From Xanthobacteraceae bacterium (lineage in GTDB: Bacteria > Pseudomonadota > Alphaproteobacteria > Rhizobiales > Xanthobacteraceae), in NCBI GenBank assembly GCA_030043335.1, contig JASHXX010000082.1, positions 1 through 7,517 of the forward strand: a stretch of 7,517 nucleotides of DNA. Reading direction: 5' to 3'. A model generated the notes under the pieces. The model did no database searches and was not told the DNA's origin. It saw only the letters and a list, made by a program, of their open reading frames with translations. The translations under genes and the position numbers were made by a program. Shown here piece after piece: positions 1 through 6,243 of the stretch; position 1 is the first letter of the stretch, and every line of letters begins with the position of its first letter.

Positions 1-1337
<1,337 letters not shown>

Positions 1338-1341
<4 letters not shown>

Positions 1342-2036
1342 CCAAGACCTGCCTTGCGGTGCGCCACGTCGCCTTCGAGGATCTCGGCCTGCTCGGGCCG
1401 CTTGTCGCAGCCCGTGGCTATGATTTGCGCTATTGCGACGCCGGCATCGAGCCGTTCGACGCCGACACGCTCACCGCGCCCGATCTCGTGATCGTGCTGG
1501 GCGGTCCGATCGGCGTCTACGAGGGCGACACCTATCCGTTCATCGCAGCCGAAATCGCTGCGATTGCCGCGCGCCTCGAAGCCAGCAAATCGATCCTCGG
1601 CATCTGTCTCGGCGCGCAGATGATGGCGGCGGCGCTCGGCGCCAAGGTCGCGCCGGGGCCGGTCAAGGAGATCGGCTATGCGCCGCTGACGCTGACGCCG
1701 GCCGGCCAGGCTTCGGTGCTGGCGCCGCTCGGCTCCTCGCCGGTGCTGCACTGGCATGGCGACAATTGCGAGCTGCCGGCGGGTTGCGCAGCGCTGGCCT
1801 CGACGCCGCATTGTCCGGTGCAGGCTTTTGCGCGCACACCCGCGCAACTCGCTTTGCAGTTTCACGTCGAGACCGAGCCGTCGCGGTTCGAAAGCTGGCT
1901 CGTCGGCCACACCGTCGAGCTCGGCAAGGCCGGCATCGATCCGCGCAAGCTGCGCCAGGAGGCGCGTGCGCTCGGGCCGGCGACGCGCGAACGCGGCAGC
2001 AAAGTGCTATCAGCCTGGCTCGACGCGGTGGCCTGA
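1338..2036 (+). CDS. Class I glutamine amidotransferase (GMP synthase GATase-like)
   Basis: This 232-residue protein is a stand-alone class I (triad) glutaminase domain, which hydrolyses glutamine and passes ammonia to an acceptor. The nucleophile elbow GICLGAQ gives Cys90. QFHVE (174-178) gives the His176/Glu178 pair, LGGPIGVYE (54-62) matches the oxyanion-hole strand, and HWHGD (138-142) is typical of the GuaA/COG0518-like branch. The frame is open further upstream, but the ATG at 1338 gives the natural N-terminus [10 protein letters not shown] and an ATGA overlap with the murC stop. A purine run GGGGGAA lies 11 nt before it. No ATP-pyrophosphatase or other synthetase domain is fused or adjacent, so the substrate is unknown. 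Overlap with murC and a 7-nt gap to murB imply co-transcription with peptidoglycan genes. A cell wall role is only inference; a general GATase of unknown acceptor is equally possible. The family call is firm and the function is not. Confidence 0.9.
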
Positions 2037-2043
2037 TCGGCGC

Positions 2044-2961
2044 ATGAGCTTTCCCGACATCGTCCACGACTTGGAGGCAAGAATGCCGGCCCTGCGCGGC
2101 CGGCTCCTGGCGAACCAGTCGCTCGCCGAGCTGACCTGGTTTCGGGTCGGCGGGCCCGCTCAGGTCTTGTTCATGCCGGAGGACGAGCAAGACCTCGCCT
2201 ATCTCCTCGGCAATCTGCCCGGCGAAATTCCGCTGACCGTCATCGGGCTCGGCTCCAACCTGATCGTGCGCGAGGGCGGGGTGCCGGGCGTCGTGGTCCG
2301 GCTCGGCCGCGGCTTTGCCGATATCGCGATCGAGGGCGTCGATGTCCGCGTCGGCGCCGCGGTGCCGGACGTCAAGGTGGCCCGCGCGGCGCAGGAGGTG
2401 GGAATTGCCGGCCTCGAGTTCCTGCGCGGTATTCCCGGCGCGGTCGGCGGCGCGCTGCGCATGAATGGCGGCGCCTATGGCCGCGAGACCAAAGATGTGC
2501 TCGTCGAAGCCCGCGCGGTCGATCGCCACGGTAGCGTTCACGTGCTGCGCAACGCCGACATGCATTGTGCCTATCGGCATTGCGGCGCGCCCGAAGATTT
2601 CATTTTCACGCAGGCCGTGTTCCACGGCGAGCGCGGCGATCCGGCGGCAATCGCCGCGGCAATGGACAAGATCACCGAGTCGCGCGAGGCGACCCAGCCG
2701 ATCAAGAGCCGCACCGGCGGCTCGACCTTCAAGAATCCGCCCGGCCGCAAGGCTTGGCAGCTGATCGACGCCGCCGGCTGCCGCGGCCTGCGCATCGGCG
2801 ACGCGCAGGTCTCGCCGATGCACTGCAATTTTCTGATCAATCTCGGCAACGCCACCGCCGCCGACATCGAGACCTTGGGCGAGACCGTACGGCGGCGCGT
2901 TGAGGAAAATTCCGGCGTCGAGCTCGAATGGGAAATCAAGCGCATCGGCGTCGCGGCATAG
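2044..2961 (+). CDS. murB: UDP-N-acetylenolpyruvoylglucosamine reductase MurB
   Basis: MurB is a cytoplasmic FAD enzyme that uses NADPH to reduce UDP-GlcNAc-enolpyruvate to UDP-MurNAc, the substrate of MurC. At 305 residues it has the short type II length. FAD-domain motifs: [10 protein letters not shown] (31-40), [12 protein letters not shown] (68-79), and [21 protein letters not shown] (126-146, given here as one block with RGIPG and NGGAYG as the key parts). The [11 protein letters not shown] motif (222-232) contains the catalytic proton-donor Ser227, and the C-terminal [10 protein letters not shown] segment contains the conserved acidic residue, probably Glu297. The start at 2044 gives [10 protein letters not shown], similar to bradyrhizobial MurB as I recall it, and lies 7 nt after the previous stop, but it has no clear Shine-Dalgarno sequence. 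A second in-frame ATG (Met14, 2083) has a strong GGAGG 5 nt upstream and would give 292 residues with all motifs intact. A TAG stop is followed by a structured intergenic region. Confidence 0.96.
   Translation: MSFPDIVHDLEARMPALRGRLLANQSLAELTWFRVGGPAQVLFMPEDEQDLAYLLGNLPGEIPLTVIGLGSNLIVREGGVPGVVVRLGRGFADIAIEGVDVRVGAAVPDVKVARAAQEVGIAGLEFLRGIPGAVGGALRMNGGAYGRETKDVLVEARAVDRHGSVHVLRNADMHCAYRHCGAPEDFIFTQAVFHGERGDPAAIAAAMDKITESREATQPIKSRTGGSTFKNPPGRKAWQLIDAAGCRGLRIGDAQVSPMHCNFLINLGNATAADIETLGETVRRRVEENSGVELEWEIKRIGVAA
2073..2077 (+). promoter_or_regulatory. Internal Shine-Dalgarno GGAGG before murB Met14
   Basis: GGAGG lies 5 nt before the in-frame ATG at 2083, a near-ideal ribosome binding site. 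The annotated ATG at 2044 has nothing comparable upstream. It may mark the true or an additional murB start. However, the bases also simply encode Leu-Glu-Ala in the N-terminus, so a coincidence is possible. Confidence 0.4.
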
Positions 2962-2980
2962 CGCGCCACGGCGGCCATCG

Positions 2981-3047
2981 AAAAAGATCATGCCCGACCG
3001 GCGAGTTGGAGCGGCCATCGCTTCAATCAGAAGCGATTGCGCTCTAG
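2981..3047 (+). repeat. Imperfect hairpin element between murB and the monooxygenase, candidate dispersed repeat
   Basis: The 95-nt gap contains a long imperfect hairpin. The inner stem is a perfect 8-bp inverted repeat, ATCGCTTC (3017-3024) and GAAGCGAT (3030-3037), around an AATCA loop. After a small internal loop, an outer stem pairs GGAGCG (3008-3013) with CGCTCT (3040-3045), including one G-U pair. The element begins with AAAAAGATCATGC (2981-2993) and ends in CGCTCTAG (3040-3047). From memory, this arrangement resembles a dispersed intergenic repeat common in Bradyrhizobium-like genomes. No T-tract follows, so it is not a classical intrinsic terminator, though it could stabilise the murB mRNA 3' end or attenuate readthrough. 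An exact 10-nt direct repeat GCGGCCATCG (2971-2980 and 3011-3020) also lies here. The hairpin ends only 11 nt before the next ATG, so it could affect translation of the downstream gene. Confidence 0.55.
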
Positions 3048-3056
3048 GCTCAGGCC

Positions 3057-4286
3057 ATGGCGCGGCACGATCCGATCCTTATCGTCGGCGGCGGGCTCGG
3101 CGGGCTGACTGCGGCGCTGGCGCTGGCGCAGCGTGGATGGCGCACGCGCGTGCTCGAAGGCGCGCCGGAGTTCGGCGCCATCGGTTACGGCATCCAGTTC
3201 GGCCCCAACGTCTTTCATGTCTTCGACCGCCTCGGCGTCGGCGAAGCGGTGCGGGCCGCCTCGGATTCTCCGCCGGCCTTGCTCATGCTCGATGCGCTCA
3301 ACGGCCAAGAGGTGGCGCGGATCCCGACCGGGCCGTCATTCCGCGCCCGCTTCACCCATCCCTACATCATCATTCACCGCATCGACGTGCACAACGTCCT
3401 CCTCGAGGCGGCGCGGGGTACCGACGCGATCGAGCTTGTGCCCGAGGCCATGGTCACCGCCTTTGCGGACGAGGGCGATTGCGTCGTGGCGAACACCGCG
3501 GACGGACGGAGCTTTGCGGGGGCGGCGCTGATCGGCGCCGACGGCCTGGGATCGCGCATCCGCGCCCAGCTCGTCAACGAGGCCGCGCCGCGGCTCGCCG
3601 GCTATGTCGCGCATCGCACCATCGTGCCGATGGCGGAGGTCCCAGACGGCGCGCGGCGCGACGTCGTCGTGCTCTGGGGCGGGCCTGGCTATCACGTCGT
3701 GCATTATCCGCTGCGTCACGGCGCGATGTTCAACATCGTGGCGGTGTTTCGCACCGTGACTTTCGCCGACAAGCTCGACGCCGCCGCCTATCGCGCCGAG
3801 CTGGAGAAGACTTACCGCGCGGCCCACCCGACGATGCAGGCGCTGTCGGCGATGATGGACGTCGAGCGCCGCTGGGCGATCGCCGACCGCGATCCGATCC
3901 GCCATTGGAGTCGCGGGCGCGTCGCGCTCCTCGGCGATGCCGCGCATCCGACGCTGCAGTCGCTGGCGCAGGGCGCGTGCATGGCGATCGAAGACGGATT
4001 GTGTCTGGCCGAGGAGATCGCGGCTGTCGAGGGTGACTTCGGCGCGGCGTTCCGCCAATACCAGGCGGCCCGGCTCATCCGCACCGCGCGGGTGACGCTC
4101 GAGTCGCGCGCGATCTGGGAATTCTTCCACGTCGAGGGCATCGCCCGCGAGGTGCGCAACCGCACCGCGGCCGAATGGGATGAGGCGCACATGCAGCGCT
4201 GCCTCGCCTGGCTCTACGACGGCTTCCCGTTCCGGGCCGCGCGCTGCGCGGGCGCAAGCCGGTCGGATGCCTCGACGCCGGGCTGA
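3057..4286 (+). CDS. FAD-dependent aromatic hydroxylase, 3-hydroxybenzoate 6-hydroxylase-like
   Basis: This 409-residue group A flavoprotein monooxygenase is predicted to hydroxylate a phenolic acid with NAD(P)H and O2. Motifs: the FAD dinucleotide fold GGGLGG (11-16) with Glu34 at the end of strand two, the DG motif GADGLGSRIR (160-169), and the GD motif GDAAHPTLQSLAQGA (293-307) followed by MAIEDG. Residues His213, Tyr217 (in YHVVHYPLR) and Gln301 (in HPTLQ) match in identity, and even in numbering, the active-site residues I recall for Rhodococcus jostii 3-hydroxybenzoate 6-hydroxylase, which makes gentisate. HPYIIIHRID (101-110) and the C-terminal LAWLYDGFP also suit that branch rather than ubiquinone hydroxylases. 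The start ATG at 3057 places the GxGxxG at the usual distance; the Shine-Dalgarno sequence is weak. No gentisate dioxygenase or regulator is in the window. Salicylate 1-hydroxylase-like or another phenolic substrate remains possible. Codon use looks like that of its neighbours, so there is no obvious sign of recent transfer. Confidence 0.85.
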   Translation: MARHDPILIVGGGLGGLTAALALAQRGWRTRVLEGAPEFGAIGYGIQFGPNVFHVFDRLGVGEAVRAASDSPPALLMLDALNGQEVARIPTGPSFRARFTHPYIIIHRIDVHNVLLEAARGTDAIELVPEAMVTAFADEGDCVVANTADGRSFAGAALIGADGLGSRIRAQLVNEAAPRLAGYVAHRTIVPMAEVPDGARRDVVVLWGGPGYHVVHYPLRHGAMFNIVAVFRTVTFADKLDAAAYRAELEKTYRAAHPTMQALSAMMDVERRWAIADRDPIRHWSRGRVALLGDAAHPTLQSLAQGACMAIEDGLCLAEEIAAVEGDFGAAFRQYQAARLIRTARVTLESRAIWEFFHVEGIAREVRNRTAAEWDEAHMQRCLAWLYDGFPFRAARCAGASRSDASTPG

Positions 4287-4295
4287 GCCCTCGAC

Positions 4296-4349
4296 CTTTT
4301 CACAATTGTCGATTCTATTGCTGGTCCGGCGAATCAGCGGAACCGACTC
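4296..4349 (+). promoter_or_regulatory. AT-rich intergenic region with three GANTC sites upstream of ddl, candidate promoter
   Basis: The 77-nt gap before ddl contains the most AT-rich intergenic patch of the window (about 4296-4320, including CACAATTGTC). Three GANTC sites follow: GATTC at 4311-4315, GAATC at 4331-4335 and GACTC at 4345-4349. GANTC is the target of the CcrM adenine methyltransferase in alphaproteobacteria, and GcrA acts at methylated sites in promoters. I counted about 16 GANTC sites in the whole window, so three within 39 nt is a local cluster. Sigma-70 matches are weak (TCGACC at 4291-4296 and TTCTAT at 4313-4318, spacer 16), so the exact promoter is not resolved. A promoter here would drive ddl-ftsQ-ftsA. 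Confidence 0.4.
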
Positions 4350-4357
4350 AGCGAACC
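4330..4357 (+). repeat. Imperfect 14-nt tandem repeat just before ddl
   Basis: CGAATCAGCGGAAC (4330-4343) is followed directly by CGACTCAGCGAACC (4344-4357), the same unit with one substitution and one missing G. Each copy carries one GANTC site. The repeat ends 6 nt before the ddl ATG and occupies the place where a Shine-Dalgarno sequence would be expected; none is visible. It could be a binding site pair or a chance duplication. Confidence 0.45.
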
Positions 4358-4363
4358 TGCCGA

Positions 4364-5281
4364 ATGATGGCCAAGCACGTCGCGGTTCTGATGGGAGGCT
4401 GGTCGGCCGAGCGGGAGATTTCGCTGCGCTCGGGCAAGGCCTGCGCCGCGGCGTTGGAGCGCATCGGCTACCGGGTCACGCCGATTGACGCCGGGCGCGA
4501 TGTCGCGACCGTGCTCGGCGCGCTCAAGCCGGACGCCGCGCTCAATGTGCTGCACGGCCGGCCCGGCGAAGACGGCACGCTGCAGGGGGTCCTCGAAGTC
4601 CTCGGCATTCCCTACAGCCATTCCGGCGTGCTCGCCTCCGCGCTCGCCATGCACAAGGTCTACGCCAAGGAGATCTTCCGCTCGGCCGGCGTGCCGGTCG
4701 CCGAGCACAAGGTGGCGTCGCGGTTCGAGGCCGCAAAGCAGCACCTGATGCCGCCGCCCTATGTGGTCAAGCCGATCGCGGAGGGCTCGAGCGTCGGCGT
4801 TTTCATCGTCACCGAGCAGCATTCGCGGCCGCCGCAGGAGCTGTTCCGCGACGACTGGCCGTTCGGCGACGAGGTGATGATCGAGCGCTACATCCCCGGC
4901 AAGGAACTCACCTGCGCGGTCCTCGGCGATCGCGCCCTCGACGTGATCGAGATCGTGCCGGCGGCGCGGTTCTACGACTACGAGGCCAAATACGCCGCCG
5001 GGGGCTCCCAGCACCTGCTGCCGGCTAAAATTTTACCAAATGTTTACCAGGAGGTCCGAAGACTCAGCCTAGCTGCCCATAGCGCGCTTGGCTGCCGCGG
5101 CGTGAGTCGCGCGGACTTCCGCTATGACGATCGGGGGACGGGAAAGCTGGTCTGTCTTGAGATCAATACGCAGCCGGGCATGACCGAGACCTCGCTAGTG
5201 CCCGAGCTGGCGGCGTACGCGGGCATCCCCTTCGATGAGCTGGTGCGATGGATGGTGGAGGACGCCTCGACCAATCGCTAA
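4364..5281 (+). CDS. ddl: D-alanine--D-alanine ligase
   Basis: Ddl condenses two D-alanines with ATP in the cytoplasm; the dipeptide is added to UDP-MurNAc-tripeptide by MurF. The 305-residue length is normal for the DdlB type. ATP-grasp motifs: GGWSAEREISLRSG (11-24), HGRPGEDGTLQG (64-75), YVVKP (133-137), EGSSVGV (140-146), ERYIPGKELT (174-183), the omega-loop FYDYEAKY (203-210), SRADFRYD (248-255) and the metal-binding CLEINTQPGMT (264-274). Tyr210 in EAKY corresponds to the E. coli DdlB Tyr216 position, which supports D-Ala-D-Ala rather than a VanA-like D-Ala-D-Lac ligase. Two consecutive ATGs (4364 and 4367) are possible starts; neither has a clear Shine-Dalgarno sequence. Codons for residues about 221-241 are oddly AT-rich (AAA, ATT, TTA, CCA, AAT, GTT, CGA, AGA, CTA), unlike the rest of the gene, and coincide with a candidate regulatory site. 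ftsQ follows after 17 nt. Confidence 0.97.
   Translation: MMAKHVAVLMGGWSAEREISLRSGKACAAALERIGYRVTPIDAGRDVATVLGALKPDAALNVLHGRPGEDGTLQGVLEVLGIPYSHSGVLASALAMHKVYAKEIFRSAGVPVAEHKVASRFEAAKQHLMPPPYVVKPIAEGSSVGVFIVTEQHSRPPQELFRDDWPFGDEVMIERYIPGKELTCAVLGDRALDVIEIVPAARFYDYEAKYAAGGSQHLLPAKILPNVYQEVRRLSLAAHSALGCRGVSRADFRYDDRGTGKLVCLEINTQPGMTETSLVPELAAYAGIPFDELVRWMVEDASTNR
5026..5075 (+). promoter_or_regulatory. Candidate CtrA box and ftsQA promoter inside ddl
   Basis: An AT-rich island inside GC-rich ddl holds TTTA (5032-5035), seven bases, and TTTA (5043-5046). This has the half-site spacing of the CtrA consensus TTAA-N7-TTAA, with one mismatch per half; each half reads TTTACCA, close to TTAACCA. A perfect palindrome TAAAATTTTA (5026-5035) overlaps the first half. 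GANTC sites follow at 5061-5065 and 5104-5108. TTTACC (5043-5048) could serve as a -35 element; a -10 near 5066-5075 is poor. The site is about 250 nt before ftsQ. In Caulobacter crescentus, ftsQA transcription is CtrA-dependent, as I recall, which fits this location. The site is inferred, not proven. Confidence 0.5.
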
Positions 5282-5298
5282 CGGGGTCGGGGCCAGCA

Positions 5299-6243
5299 AT
5301 GACGGAGGCAACCGGCGCGCCGATTGACGGGCCGGCCTTCCCGCGCGCCGCCATCGATCTGCGCCGCTGGCGTGGACCTCGCTTCGCCTTCCGGGCGGGC
5401 TATCGCCCGGCGCTGGGGCGCTGGGCGGCAAAATTCGCGCGGCTGCCTCCGCCCGGTCTTGGCGTCGCCGGCTCGGCGCTCCTTCTTGCCGCGACCATCG
5501 CTTACGGCGCCATCGCCGGCGGCCATGTCGGCGCGTTCGTCGCCTGGTTCAAGGACGCCGGCGACAGCGCTGCCAATGCGATGGGCTTTCGCATCGCCGC
5601 GATTTCGCTCAGCGGCGAGAAGGAAGTCAGCCGCGAGGAGGTTCTGACCATTGCCGGCGTGACCGGGCGCGCGTCGCTTCTTCTTCTCGACGCCGATGCC
5701 GCGCGCGCGCGGCTCCTCGCCAATCCGTGGATCGGCGATGCCGCGGTGCTTAAGCTCTATCCCGACCGCCTGCAGATCACGATCACCGAGCGGCAGGCCT
5801 TCGCGCTGTGGCAGCAGGACGGCCGCGTCAGCGTCATCGCCGCCGACGGCACCGTGCTCGAGCCGTTCGTCGAGGACCGCTATCTCGGCCTGCCGCTCGT
5901 GGTCGGCCGCGGCGCGCAGCTGCAGGCGAGCGATTTTCTCGCCGTCATCAACCGCTACCCGGAGATTCGTGCGGCGCTGCGCGCCTCGATCCTGGTGGCG
6001 CAGCGGCGCTGGAATCTGCGGCTCAAGAACGGCGTCGACGTCGCGCTGCCGGAAATGAACCTGGCGCCGGCGCTCGATCGGCTGCTCGCGCTCGACCACG
6101 ACAAGAAGCTCCTCTCGCGCGACATTCTCGCCGTCGATCTGCGCTTGCCCGACCGCGTCGGCGTGCGGCTCTCCGAGGCGGCGGCGCAGGCGCGCGAGGA
6201 CGCGCTCAAGGACACCAAGAAAAAGAAGGGCGGCGACGCATGA
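5299..6243 (+). CDS. ftsQ: Cell division protein FtsQ
   Basis: FtsQ is a bitopic inner-membrane divisome protein that links early cytoplasmic and late periplasmic division proteins, recruiting FtsB/FtsL. The 314-residue protein has a basic cytoplasmic N-terminus (about 1-50, rich in Arg), one membrane segment (about 53-74, LGVAGSALLLAATIAYGAIAG), a POTRA domain (about 97-165, with FRIAAISLSG and the end motif LYPDRLQITITER), and the FtsQ/DivIB beta domain (about 167-290, from AFALWQQDGRVSVI through LRLPDRVGVRL). It ends in a charged tail with KDTKKKKGGDA. The frame is open upstream to an ATG at 5248 inside ddl, but the ATG at 5299 is preferred: it lies 17 nt after the ddl stop with GGGG 6 nt before it, and the shorter protein has a standard topology. 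The TGA stop is within the ATGA that starts ftsA. The identification rests on domain order and position, and is strong. Confidence 0.94.
   Translation: MTEATGAPIDGPAFPRAAIDLRRWRGPRFAFRAGYRPALGRWAAKFARLPPPGLGVAGSALLLAATIAYGAIAGGHVGAFVAWFKDAGDSAANAMGFRIAAISLSGEKEVSREEVLTIAGVTGRASLLLLDADAARARLLANPWIGDAAVLKLYPDRLQITITERQAFALWQQDGRVSVIAADGTVLEPFVEDRYLGLPLVVGRGAQLQASDFLAVINRYPEIRAALRASILVAQRRWNLRLKNGVDVALPEMNLAPALDRLLALDHDKKLLSRDILAVDLRLPDRVGVRLSEAAAQAREDALKDTKKKKGGDA
6224..6230 (+). promoter_or_regulatory. ftsA ribosome binding site within the ftsQ tail
   Basis: AGAAGGG lies 9 nt before the ftsA ATG at 6240 and is part of the codons for the lysine-rich FtsQ C-terminus. Together with the ATGA stop/start overlap, it suggests that ftsA translation is coupled to ftsQ, which would help set the ratio of the two proteins. 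Confidence 0.5.

Noticed and set aside
1663..3018. Long minus-strand open frame (451 codons) across the amidotransferase and murB
   Set aside because: It lies opposite two well-supported genes, has an Arg/Ala/His-rich composition with no recognisable motif, and is expected as a by-product of GC-rich third positions.
2971..3020. 10-nt direct repeat GCGGCCATCG as target-site duplication of a mobile element
   Set aside because: Only 30 nt lie between the copies, with no transposase or terminal inverted repeats at those boundaries; chance in GC-rich DNA is likely.
3008..3045. Classical intrinsic terminator after murB
   Set aside because: A strong hairpin is present, but no T-tract follows, so termination is not supported; it is reported as a structured repeat instead.
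3336..4190. Minus-strand open frame of 284 codons opposite the monooxygenase
   Set aside because: Same GC-driven shadow pattern; the + strand frame has the GxGxxG, DG and GD flavoprotein motifs.
5248..5298. Upstream ftsQ start inside ddl
   Set aside because: It would overlap ddl by 34 nt and add a non-conserved-looking stretch; the ATG at 5299 has better spacing and a G-rich site before it.
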